DNA of 64,000 bases from Nemertoderma westbladi (lineage: Eukaryota; Xenacoelomorpha; Nemertodermatida; Nemertodermatidae), in NCBI GenBank assembly GCA_032718475.1, contig JAUCBJ010005279.1, forward strand, positions 1-64,000, written 5' to 3'. How positions within the stretch are numbered: position 1 is the first letter of the stretch; every line of letters begins with the position of its first letter. The notes below the pieces were generated by a model. The model was not told the origin of the DNA. It ran no database searches and saw only the letters and a program-made list of their open reading frames with translations. Shown here piece by piece: positions 23,047-34,400 of this stretch. The position numbers were made by a program, and so were the translations under genes.

Positions 23047-24935
23047 CTATATGGAAGAGACGGTAACAATACCTGCAATATCTTACTGTAAAGTTTGTGA
23101 ATCAAATCATAAATCCGACCTTCTCACCAAAACAGTAAACTCTAAGTAAGCGAATATATTGCAGTATCGATCTCTTATAACCGGTGAGGCAGAAAACAGT
23201 CTACGAGCAGACAAACTTCGATAAAACAAAACCCCGCGCAGCGAATCCTAAAATCAGGCTGACTCACTGACGGACTAAGGGGCTCGTATACTTTGCCGCG
23301 GTGTGATTTATATGGTTGGGCGAAAGGGACGCTAGCTAGGTACAGAGGCAGAGATTTGGAGATGTCTAACTAGCGGGCAAAGCACAGTAAGGACAAAAGT
23401 TAATTTTATATATATTTTGAGGTGTAAATAATTTCTAACGCGCGCGTGTTAATTCTGAACGGTCAAAAGCAGTTTTGCTCCTTCACATATATAATTACTG
23501 GGTACGGTGTGCATTTTACGAATATTCTAATTTTGTAACTTGTAGGTCCAATACTCACGAATGATAAGGTTCCTTCCCCTCTTGCGTATTTCCAGGACTC
23601 AAATTCAGGCATAAAGTTAATACTACGCCCAGAATTCGGCAATTTTAGGTACCAGGTCTCTAATACTGAGAAGAGATGTGTTAGTTTACTACAGTAGGCG
23701 TACAGTTACTAATAGCTATCCTGGCGTCCTATCTAGAATTTTAGTCACCTAGGTAGGCTGGGTAACTTCCTATTAGGGCGTTGGCGGGGACACGGTAGAT
23801 GTTAGTATATCCCTAATAGCCTCAATTTATTTGCGCCTAGTTGTAAACTGCCCTACCGCCTGAACGGTACAATCCTAATTCAGGTGAAAACACAACGACC
23901 CTCCTAGCCTACAAGTTCTAATGCAATGGACACCGTTGTACGGTAAATAGTCACAGACGCACCTGTACTTAGCAAGAGTTAAGCGTACAGTTTGCTGCAC
24001 CCTAACCATTTGTATGCCTTGTACCGGTGTGCCTACGTCCTATTTGCGTACTAGTATCTCTGCTCTCTCCCTCCCCCGTAGGAATGTGAAGGTCTACTGT
24101 GGTTTTTTTCTGAATCAAGACAGTACAGTCCCTAAGATGTAATTTTAGGCTCACAGCGTGTCACTACTTCTACCTTTTGATCTTTGGTCTTACGCTTAGG
24201 TAGCAAGGCGTCGAACGCTGTCTAACCTTTCAGGCGATGGGCGAATAACTCAAGATGGTATTGCGGGTTGTCTCTTGTCTACATTCCCCTGATGTTCCCG
24301 TTCATTGCTGCGGCCCGATCTCTAGCTGGCCATCCTGTTCCTAAAGGTGTTCACCGTAGTGAATCATGGTGAAAAGAAAGGCAGATAGCGGTATTTCTGA
24401 ATTTATTGCAGATAATAGTACAAAATGTAGTCTGAAAACTAATGACAGAATAAACAAGAAATATAGATTGAAATAATCTGTGTACGCTTGAATGATAACT
24501 AATGAACAAATCGCACCTTTATATAGCAAATTTGTGCTGCAATCAATCGAGAAAATTCTCGATTGTTCTATAGGTTCTAACAGGTTTTTAAAGATAGCTA
24601 TTGGTCCAGCTAATATATAACTTGCACGACATTGGTTACAATCAAATAACTACAGTCTCATTGGTACAGACAAATGCAATTTAATTTGTAGCGGTCAATT
24701 TAAATGAGTTGAAATTCTGTACAAAAAATAATTCGCACTTACTAGGATTCGAACTCAATACCTACTACACATAAAATTTCCAACGCTCTACCGACTGAGC
24801 TACTGAACCACTTGACCAATAGGCGTACAATAGATATAACAAATACAAATGAGGACTCAAAGCAATCTTTTACAAAGTTAATTCGAATAAAATAAAATTT
24901 TGAAAATCCACGGCATTTAGGGAATATAATTCTAT
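23047..24935 (-). repeat. 3' LTR of element 2
   Basis: Reads on minus from ATAGAATTATATTCCC to CTTCCATATAG. U3 is about 420 nt with tRNA-like boxes (24745-24802), an inverted GAA/TTC pair (24550-24559) and a TATA box (24517-24525). AATAAA (24402-24407) lies about 115 nt after TATA. About 1.35 kb of U5-like sequence follows, which is unusually long. It abuts the polypurine core GGAGCGGT on its internal side. Confidence 0.93.
24733..24815 (-). other. tRNA-like segment in LTR U3 (box A/box B)
   Basis: On minus, TAGCTCAGTCGG (24791-24802) equals the Pol III box A, and GAGTTCGAATCC (24745-24756) resembles box B at normal spacing. Acceptor and T stems do not pair well, so it is a tRNA-derived relic or SINE-like piece, not a tRNA gene. 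The same occurs at 39389-39446 and, decayed, at 55519-55573. Confidence 0.6.
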
Positions 24936-25757
24936 ACCGCTCCATGAAAACAGGATATTATCGTGCATAAAATATACGGTTTTCACCAATAATCAATCAA
25001 ACTATAGAATACTTAGGGCGTACTTACATATTTACAATTAAATTTCAAATAATACTTCCTTTCTACGTAATGATTCGATACAAAAATAATTACAAATTCA
25101 AACTTTACGTATTTAAGGCTTTACTAAGTAAGTACAATATAAATCTAAATTAAATTCACCAATATAAATCTATTGCATCTCAATATTGCATAAATTCAAA
25201 CAATTACAAATACAAATAAATGAAAACAATAAGAAAGGCTCGCGAGTCTTCCATCTACTATTGCATCTCAAATATTGCATAAATTCAAATAATTACAAAT
25301 ACTTTCGTACCTAAATGTAGATTGCATAGGTTCGGAATAATTACAAATATGAGTCTTTCTAAGCACAAAACTTTCTAACTATAAAACTTTCTAAATACAA
25401 AATATAACACTTTACAAATGAAACTATAAGAAAGGCCCACGAGTCTTCCATCTACTCTTACTTTCTATTTCACTGTAAATACAAATACTGCTTATAAGAT
25501 ATAAATTGCATAATATTCGGAACAATATAAATTGCATAAGTTCGGAATAATTACAAATATAAAATATAAATTCTTACAAAATATAAATCTTTACTAAATA
25601 TAAATCTTACTAAATATGAGTTCTTATTTCTAAATTTCATAAATTCGGAACAATACAAATTGCTTAAGTTCGGAATAAACACAAATATAAATATAAATTC
25701 AAATAAATCACAAAATCATAAGAAAGGCTCACGAGTCTTCCGTCCACCCTTGCCCTC
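24936..25757 (-). other. 3' UTR of element 2
   Basis: AT-rich sequence with repeated TTGCATAAATTC-type segments and three copies of the 17-nt dispersed motif (25236-25252, 25433-25449, 25725-25741). It ends at the 3' LTR with ATGGAGCGGT read on minus, the likely polypurine tract. Confidence 0.7.
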
Positions 25758-25760
25758 CCT

Positions 25761-27364
25761 TTATCGCTTTGTTGATCGAGCCCTGCCGCGTCCTCGAAAA
25801 CTGCGCACAGGTGACTTTGCTCGCGATATGGGACTAATGGGACGAGTCACTGGTTTACTTGGGACGTTGAGAGACGGTGCGACTATTTCCTCGCAAATTC
25901 GTCTATTTGGCATCCCAAAACCTCGACCGATTCCTCGTGACCGATCAGTTGTCACTACAGTTGGTAGAACGTCTGGGAACGCGCGAGAAGCGGACGACGC
26001 AGACCCAAGAGTAGCTTGCGCCCCCTTCTGATCAGCTGGTGTGTGTCCCGATCCTCCTGTTGGTTCTCTAGGAAGCGATACCGTATCCCGAGTAACTCGA
26101 ATGGTCGGCTCAGCTCCCTTGCGTTCTTCTATATTAATAATTTTCTTTAATTGTTGGCCCACTTTCTGGACCCGTATGATCCTACCCTGTCCGTCCTCCC
26201 GAGGGTGACGTGCAGACGGCGCAACCGGAGTGGCTGGTATATTTGTCGCCTCTAGGACCTCCTCTTCCTCGAATACGCTCGCTCGTATACGTTTGTGGTA
26301 AAACGCGGCTCGGTACGCCCATGCGACGGTTAACCAAGCTCCTTTATTCCGCTTTTCAGTTCGGAAACGATCGAATTCACCATACGTAATGCGATTAACG
26401 ACTTTCTGAAAATTCCACGTGTTTTTGTTATCCGGGTGAATCTGTAGTAGATACTCGCGCACTACTCGGAATCCACTGTCGTGGGGCAAAATATCGACTA
26501 CCTCGATAAGTTCGTCGTATTGGGGCATAGCGGAGATGTATCCTTCCGACATCATCGTTTGGGGATTTACCGCCCAAAATCCAAGATGCGCCCTCATCGG
26601 AAACCGCCTTCTTTGTGCCGATACATGTTCGTCGGCTAAATCTTCCCACTCATCAAATAATTTCCTCACGAGTTTTACAGATTCGTGTTCATAAGGTATG
26701 TCTCTTAGTTGGCATTCAGATGCTCGATGCCCCTTTATATTGCAATAAGTACATTGAGCCATAAATCTCCAGCAAGTATAAAAGGTATGAGACCCTTGAT
26801 CCCCACACCATCCACAGATTAGCTGAGTCGTAGTAATGTGCTTTCCACTGCACTTTGTCATATGATGTCCAGCGACGCCACATTTACCACACATCGTATT
26901 GGCAGGGTACCACACTCGTTCGTATATAAGATCTCCAATCGGTCGAGCGCTTCCTCCCACACTATAATCGTAATCATCTGAGTCTATGGGTTGGTAGGTT
27001 TCTGAAGGTTGTATACAAACTATAGCATCTGTTGCTTCAAGTTGTCGAATCTCCGTCTGAGATTTCTTCGGGAGGTTCCTTTCTATCTCAAGAAGTTCCT
27101 CTAAAGGATCGTCAGTGATCGTAGTAGTTACTTCGAAATCATCACCAAGGTGACCGATAGGCGCACGCGTCTGCCGTGATTCGTTCGTAACCTCCACGAT
27201 ACCGTCGTGTCATATTTAGTCTTTGCGAGTTTCGCTGTACTTTCTGATAATTCCTTTATTCCAAATATAGTGTAATCTTTAGCTCCAAATCGTTCGAATG
27301 GCGCTGCTGCCTCCTCTTGGATATCATATCCCCATCTCGGCTCTCCTTGTATCCCTTTCTCCAT
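25761..27364 (-). pseudogene. Accessory ORF of element 2: triple zinc-knuckle protein
   Basis: It starts at ATG 27364 (MEKGIQGEP...) and changes frame near 27190 into a 478-codon ORF (27197-25761). The long part has three zinc knuckles: CGKCGVAGHHMTKC, CGWCGDQGSHTFYTC (one residue longer) and CTYCNIKGHRASEC. A module follows with FDEWEDL and LGFWAVNPQT, then a helical region and a Pro/Arg-rich tail ending RGRGRARSTKR. Knuckles and basic tail suggest nucleic-acid binding. The module and knuckle spacing match the accessory ORF of element 3, and the N-terminus matches element 1. Gag already carries its own zinc knuckle, so this is an additional protein. No signal peptide or membrane helix is seen, so it is not a typical env. 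Confidence 0.75.
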
Positions 27365-27395
27365 AATTAGGGGTGTAGTTACATAATCATTACTA

Positions 27396-27426
27396 CTAGA
27401 GGGAATACAACAGAGTTTATTGTTAG
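27396..27426 (-). promoter_or_regulatory. Candidate 3' splice site before accessory ORF of element 2
   Basis: On minus, CTAAC (27426-27422) is followed 25 nt later by TGTATTCCCTCTAG (AG at 27397-27396), 32 nt before the accessory ATG. Branch point, pyrimidine tract and AG are all present. It pairs logically with the leader donor at 37266-37271. Confidence 0.5.
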
Positions 27427-27880
27427 TTGTGAGGAGACGTGAGAGTTTTCGTCTGCCCTTTTGGCTCGACAACGCTGTAACCTCCTACCCATAGCCTAAG
27501 ATCTAGCGTTTCTTTAATGACACGCTGCTTCTTATCTAAAATTTTTTTGCCGAAATAAAAACGAATTTGGGCTAAACTGGCTGTGAGTCTAAAATACTCA
27601 CTTTTTGATCCCAAACTATTATCAGAAAATAAGCAGTCAAGAATTAGTAATAAATATAGGGGAGTCTATTTATTGACGTAACTTATTGAAACAAGACCGT
27701 GTAAAATTTAATTAAAAAATTTTTAAGAAAGGCTCGCAAGTCTTCCTCTCTTGTTTCTCTAATTTTTAAGTTCCACCCGACTGTACCCTGAAATCTATTC
27801 ACTGGAGAAAATTTTAAAATTTTTCAAATCCAAATGGATTGTCTAAATTTTCGAAAATGTCTCAATATTGTGAGTTCCAA

Positions 27881-27976
27881 GTAGAATTCCATTTCTTATA
27901 CCTACAAATCCCGCTCCTATGTGACACATAAGGGTACCACCCTCAATGTTCACATATAAAGACAATGGAATTCTAC
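27881..27976 (-). promoter_or_regulatory. Purine tract between 13-bp inverted repeats after integrase (element 2)
   Basis: GTAGAATTCCATT (27881-27893) and its exact reverse complement (27964-27976) flank CATAGGAGCGGGATTTGTAG (minus, 27921-27902). Element 1 has the same core at the same place between unrelated inverted repeats. The 17-nt dispersed motif also lies nearby (27730-27746). Confidence 0.6.
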
Positions 27977-28032
27977 CGCTGTCCTTACTACGGTGTACAG
28001 GTACGTGGAATCTATTTGTAAACTCCTAATTA

Positions 28033-29047
28033 TTTACTAATATTAGGTGGAGATTTGTAGTCTCCAGACTCGTTACGAGTCTCTTCAAGAAGTACGAGAC
28101 GTTGAGTCGGTCTGTCTACTGTACGACCGTCAATTGTCCGTACCGTCACAGTTCTTGTCACTCAATCCATAGATGGATGTGTGGCTAAAATTACACCTGT
28201 TATCCAGAAGCGTCTTTTTAGATTCACTTCCGCTAACAGCACGTGATCTCCCGGCTTTAATGCGCGGGTGTTATTGTACCAAGTTGTTCTGGCAGAAATA
28301 GAGGGCAAATAATGGTTTTGCCATATTTCCCAGAATTTGTTAGCCAGTAGTTGCGTGATTTTCCACGCTTTTCTACCGTAGCTATCGCCTTCTATTGGAA
28401 TAGAAATAGGCATTAATGTAGTCGGTGCCTGCATAAGCAGGTGTGCAGGTGTTAATGCAAACTGGGATTGTTTGTCATCGGGTACTAATACTATTGGTCT
28501 AGTATTTAGTATTGCCTCGATTTCAACAAACAGTGTTGTCAGTTGGTCGTCTGTCAATATGTGGTTTACTGGAATGACCTTTGCCATGGCTGTCTTGATA
28601 GATCTAATCAATCTCTCCCAGACTCCGCCTCTCCATGGACTATCTGGAGGATTAAACTTCCAAATAATCTTGTGAGGTTGTAGTTCGTTCGAGATTTGAT
28701 CATGATCTAATTTCTTAAAGGCTCTAGCAATCTCATTTCGAGCACCAACAAAGTTTGTCCCTTGGTCTGAGTACAAGCATTTTACTAGTCCGCGTCTAGC
28801 GATAAATCGCCGCAATGCTAGTATAAACGCATTGGTGGAAAGATCCATCACACGTTCAATATGAACTGCCCTACTGGACATACATGTGAAAATCAGTCCC
28901 CAGCGTTTTACTAGTATACGTCCACGTTTCGTATGTATGGGACCAAAGCAATCAATTCCAGTCTCTGTAAAATGTGGTCTGAATGCTTGAAGTCGTGCTT
29001 GTGGTAGTTCACTCATTTCTTGGGTACCTATTCTAGAATGTACCTTT
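28033..29047 (-). pseudogene. Element 2 integrase core and C-terminal domain
   Basis: Reads MSELPQARLQAF, the integrase core with D (TGIDCFGP), D (YSDQGTNF) and E (GVWERLIRS), then the DUF5641-like end. An in-frame TGA at 28162-28164 interrupts the last domain, which continues to about 28033 (VTRTVTVRTIDG). A frameshift near 29050, within or next to the C-x2-C of the H2C2 module, separates it from the upstream frame. Confidence 0.9.
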
Positions 29048-30613
29048 TTACAAATAAATACACGTACGTGTCACTGAACTTAATGCTTTACTGGGTCTAA
29101 TTAATACAAATCTTGTACGTAAGTAGGAAAGACAGTGGTGTCTTCCAGCGTGTTTCAGATGTAAATGTGCGTCCAGTATCATTGCACGTTGTAGTTCGTG
29201 ATGTTGCGGTATTATTATTGGGTACCTAAAGTTTGTGTTAAAGTCAATGTTTTGAAGCCGAGATTTATGACAAATTAAGCCATTATAAATAATCGGACTC
29301 CAACTCAGTATTGGTGACGACTTGATTGGTTGACCTTGATTTATGGATGTGAATTCGCGCGCGAAATATCGCAGTTGGTAATGGCGAATTAATTTAATCT
29401 CACACATGTCAATCTCAGCCAATGTAAGTCGACGTGTAAAGTCACGTTTGCCTTTAACGTATTGTACAAAACGTACAATCCACGCTAATTTTCGGCAAGC
29501 GTTTGTCCAAGAGTCTGTTAAGTTTACAATACGGTCGACGTAGGTATTTGTGACGTCATCAGGTAAGTCAATGGAGATTTTGGAAGGTTTTGATTTACTA
29601 GAAGGGCCCACGGGTCCGCCGGTAGGTATTCCCTTGTTGACTGTTGATCCGTCCGGGTCTACAAGTAATTTGTCCTTCTTTGTCTTCTTACCTTGATTGT
29701 CAGTACTTTGTAAGTCGATCGTTAATGGTGGTTTGAACTCTATGGGGTCACTTGGTTTCGGTAAACTTAATTTTCTGCCGATATTAATCCCGGGTCTCAC
29801 CATAGGTTGCAAGTTTGGTATGTCTCTTGAGCGCAGAGTAACACCTGTATTTACATTAGCGTAGGTACTACCCACATCTGTAATACATGAGGTTTCACCG
29901 TGCTTATGGTTGCTCAAGTGTGTCAAAATTGGTAGTTTGTCAATACAAGGCCGCTCCAATAGGGAAACTGCGGCTTTACTATTTGTCAATATGTTATTAG
30001 TGTCTGGTAGAACATTTTGTGACATGTCTGGTAAAATGTTTCGCGGAACATCCGGCGAAATATCTAGTGACGTGTCTGGCAAAACGTCTGGTTGACCGTC
30101 TAGTAACGTGTCTGGCGATACGTCTGGTAACGTATCTGGTTGTTTGTCAATAGAAGGCCGCTCCAATAGGGAAACTGCGGCTTTACTGTTTGTCAATATG
30201 TCACTAGTGTTTGGTAGAACATTTTGTGATATGTCTGGCAAAATGTCTGGTTGGCTGTCTAGTAACGTGTCTGTTTGACCGTCTGGCGATATGTCTGGTG
30301 TAGAAAGGCTCGCAAGTCTTCCTCTCTTGACCTTTGAAGTTATATCCTTCCATTTCGCCTTCGGTTTCTTCTTAAGTTTGACCGCCGTCCTTTTCTTTGC
30401 TTTCCCCTTTTTTGGTTTCTTGATTTCGGCGTCCTTAGGGATAGTGTTAGACTTGTTGTCGTATAGTGGCGGCCAATGTAGTGTTGAATCTTGTAAGAAT
30501 TGTGGTCCGTGTTGCCAAAATTCTTTGTTCTCCGGTTTACAGAATTCCTCAGGCATCATTCCTCGCGACGCAATATCAGCTGGGTTTTGTGGTCCGGGAC
30601 AATGTCGCCAATC
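29048..30613 (-). pseudogene. Element 2 RNase H end, repeat linker and H2C2 region
   Basis: In frame with the Gag-Pol ORF but after an in-frame TAG at 30614-30616. It begins with the RNase H tail (PADIASRGM, EFWQHGPQFL), then a Lys-rich stretch and about 150 residues of PD.LPD.S-type repeats with two near-identical SKAAVSLLERP.IDK blocks. The pre-integrase region with HxxxH then follows (LHLKHAGRHHC). The repetitive linker between RNase H and integrase is unusual for BEL Pol. Confidence 0.85.
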
Positions 30614-30616
30614 CTA

Positions 30617-31457
30617 TTTTATTGAACGGTCTAGAATTTCTGCGCGACGGTTAGCTACAAATGTCTTGAATTCAAGTGTGTCGTTGTTTATGTAAAATAA
30701 AACCAACGTCGCGTCAGTCCAATAAAATATCTGTAAACTTGACTGTAGTTCTGTCTGTATGAGGTTCACGATTGTGGTTGACAGGGTTGCGGCTTGTAGC
30801 TCAGCTCGTGGTGTCGTCATATACTTAGTAGGCATTGTTTTTGCCTTAGAAGTAATGAGCGAAACATCGAATTCTTCTGAGTCTACTTGTCTGCGCAAGT
30901 ACGCTGCCACACCAAAACCGTTGTCACTGGCGTCGGAAAAACAGTGTAATTCCAAGTTGTCAGGGAATGTTGTTTGTAATGGAAAGTAGACTCTGGGTAT
31001 GGAATAATCCTCTATCGAAGATAATTCCGCCTCCCAGGTCTTCCATAAGTCCACTTGGTCTGATGAGATTGGCTCGTCCCATGTCAGTCCATCCTTCCAA
31101 ATACTGCGCATATAAATGCGGGCTTGCAGTATTACTGGACTGATGAATCCTAACGGATCGAACAATCGGCTCAATTTTGACAAGCATGATCTCTTTGTCA
31201 GTGTGTTTTCTTGACTGTCCAGTCTCACCTTCACTCGAAAGTTGTCCGTGTTTGGGTCCCAAAAGAGCCCCAACACCTTGGTCGTCGGTAGTGGTTCGAA
31301 CTCTAGGTCTATGTCACCACCTCCATGCTCAGTCGTTCCGAATGAGTTTACTAATTCGGCACTGTTTGAGGCGAATTTGGTGAGGTTAAAACCTCCGCCC
31401 GCTAAGCAGTCCCGTAATTGATGTGCTACTGTTGTAGCACGTTCTACTGTGTCGCAA
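30617..31457 (-). pseudogene. Element 2 RT thumb and RNase H
   Basis: Continues in frame after the TAG next to YVDD. Contains FNLTKF, VLGLFWD, RLFDPLGF (typical BEL peptidase-A17/RT thumb region), then RNase H with D in CFSDAS, E in RAELQAA and D in YWTDAT. It ends at TAG 30616-30614. Confidence 0.9.
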
Positions 31458-34400
31458 CTCTATAAGCCGTCGTCGACGTAAAAGTCACGCTCCACAATCC
31501 TAATTATCTCTGGGTCATACAGGTGTTTCTGATCCCTAGCGGCTTGTTTTAGGGCATACATTGTACAATTTGGGCTGTCCCTGGCACCGAAAACGCGAAC
31601 TTGCATTTGGTAAGTCGCCGGTGGTAGACTTAAGTCTCCTTCCGGATACCAGAGGAACCTCAAACTGTCTTTGTCTTGCTCTAACGCTCTCACTTGGTGA
31701 AACATCGCTTCAACGTCGCAAGTAAAAGCTACTTGACGCTGACGGAAGCGCATAATCACCCCCATAAGATAATTATTCATGTTTGGTCCATCCATCAACT
31801 CGCTATTGAGGGACATTCCCTCAAACAGAGCCGCACAGTCATTGACTACGCGTACTTTATCTGGTTTGTCGGGGTGTCTCACATAGTGATGTGGCAAGTA
31901 GTACGTCTGGTCAGTCACTCGCTCCGGGTTAGTCATTCGGATAGCGTATCCCTTTGTCAAATACGTCTCCATCTGAGTGTTATACTGCAGATGGGCTTTC
32001 TCGTCCTTTAATAGACGTCGCCGTATTGAGTGTAGACGTCTTAGAGCTAGTGGATAGTTATTTATGAGTTTAGGACTTTGGCTACGCCATAACATCCCTA
32101 CCTCATAATGTCCGTCCTCCGTCTGTCGGATAGTATCTTCCATGATCTTCAGAGATTGTTTCTCCTGTTCCGACATACAAGGTTCGTAGCTACCAGGTTC
32201 AGCTGTATCTTGTTCTAACCACCTGATAGTCTTTTCCGTTAATTCTTTGTCCAGTGCAGCTTGTTCCATTTGATGATTTCTCAACGCGTCATCATCGATA
32301 TCGACGGGCATTGTTGAGGTTGTTGGGGTAGGTAGACTCGCAAGCCTTCCGGCGTTATCATCTGTCGTCGATGGAATCTCTAGCTGACTCGTCTTCTCCC
32401 CAAGTTCTAAACTCCGCTGGTGAATTAGCTGCTCCTTGTGACTTATCATACTAGTTACACGTCTGTCATGTTTTGTATGTAAGGTAGTATGGTCCACGTC
32501 GTGTGAAAAGGAATGAATTGAATTTGTAGTTAATAAACTACATGTACTTTGTACATCTTCCTCGTCACTTATGTCCAGTGTGCGCACAGGCGCTCGAGTA
32601 TACCATCCTATCGGCGTTCTACAGGCGTATGCGTTTCCCGCTACGACTGCCGATGGTCTGGTTTCCCACACTTGATGTAGGTTGAATTGGTCTGTCCCGA
32701 TCAGCATGGCTACCGATCTATAATTGACAGGACATTCAGGTACACCAAGGTGTCTGAAATACTTAAGGTCCTCCAAGGATTGTTCTGGGACAGGACCTAG
32801 TAGGTTACTAAAGTCTTTGGTGGCCGCAAAAGTCAAATCCTTGAAGGGTAACAAAGACCTCTCCTTTTCGCTGTGTTGCGATTTCGGAAGAAGAGAGTCT
32901 AAGTTTAACTTAACTCGTGTCACTGGTATTGCACGTTGTCCGTGCATACTACTTACGGTGTAACTAACGCGCTTACCTTGTTTGAGATCTGTCACTACAT
33001 CAGCTATCTTTTCATCCACGTAGCTGTGAGATGAGGCTGAATCCAGGATAGCGTAGATTCTCTTGCTCCCCTTTGTGCCAGTAATCTTAATCGGAATTAC
33101 ACTGAATCCCTTTAGTTGGTCAGTAGTCAGAAGCGCGATCGATGGCTGTTCATCTCCATCAGAATATACGTCGTCGTCTTCTGACTCTTCGTCCGACGAT
33201 CCGGATTGTTCTGAGAAGCAATCCTTTATATGTGTCACAAAGGTTGGAGTCGTTTTCGATTCTCGATTTCTGTAGGCCGCATCACATCTCGCTGCTGCCT
33301 CCGGGTGTTCCCTGGCGAAGCGTTTTGTCGGCGTGTGGCTGTCTGTGTGGAGCAGACCGTCGTGGTTGCGTCCACAGGATGGACAAGTGTCGGTATTTGG
33401 GCAATCCTTGCGAACGTGTCCGTGTCGCGTACACCGCCAACAAGAGTCCAGTGGCCGTATCTGCAGCCGCCGTTCTTCCGAGTTCAACTCGCGAAACTGT
33501 CGACAACCTCGCAACTTGTGACCGATATACCGCTTGCCTAAATGCTCGCAGTATTGGCAGCCGCTGAAGTCGGTACTGAGTTGTTGTCTCGTCTGTTTTG
33601 TCCCAATGGGCGCAGATACCCTACTACCGTCCGAGAATTGTCGTGATTCCGTCGGTGTGGCGTAAGTGGCCGTCTTAGTGGATGTTGTCTGGGGTTTTTG
33701 TCGGTTTGAGGATGGCAAGGTGATTCCTTCTGCCACGATGTGCTGGTCAGTGTAGTTGGATCGAGTTTCTACCACTGCCTCCCTGGATATCAAAAGGTAC
33801 ACATCCTCCAGTTTTAAGAATCCACCCCGCTCTTCCCGCTGGTATTCGATCTTCCTCCACTCCTGACGAAGTCGATGGTGGAGTCGTCGTATGATCCTTA
33901 AAAGGACTGTAGGGGTATTCCCGTAGTCAAGTTGTCCAATGGATCTCAAAGTAGTGATAGCGTTCTTTATCTCGTCAGCCAGTTTTAATAAGTCGACGGG
34001 TTTAGTGATAGCCCCTCCCTTACAGAGTTCCTCTATTACTGACCTGGCCATACTGACTGTACCTCCGTATATCGAAGTTAAACGATCGTACGCTAGTTCA
34101 AAGGCGTCCGGTACACCGACGAAAGTCTCCGCCAAATGTTTAGGTTCTCCTGACAACGTTTGAAGCAGGTAATTAAACTTCTCCCGTGATGTAAAGGCGC
34201 ACACGGCGATCTGAGATTCGATATAGTCTACGAAAGTGTGCCAGTGTTTTGAGCTACCGGAAAACTTAGGTGGTTGTTGCACCGGTAGTCCTTGTCTAGC
34301 TGCGAATTTCGCTATCTCCTCGGCAACGTTCAGAGTTTCGCATCCTTGGTTGGTAATCTGGTTGATATCCCTTCTTGGCGCTTTTCCCTGATACGATGTG

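Noticed and set aside
24733-24815. tRNA gene
   Set aside because: Boxes A and B are good but acceptor and T stems do not pair, and the same sequence is in both LTRs of element 2. It is a tRNA-derived part of the LTR.
25660-26031. Plus-strand ORF of 123 codons
   Set aside because: It lies antisense to the Arg-rich end of the element 2 accessory ORF and has no features of its own.
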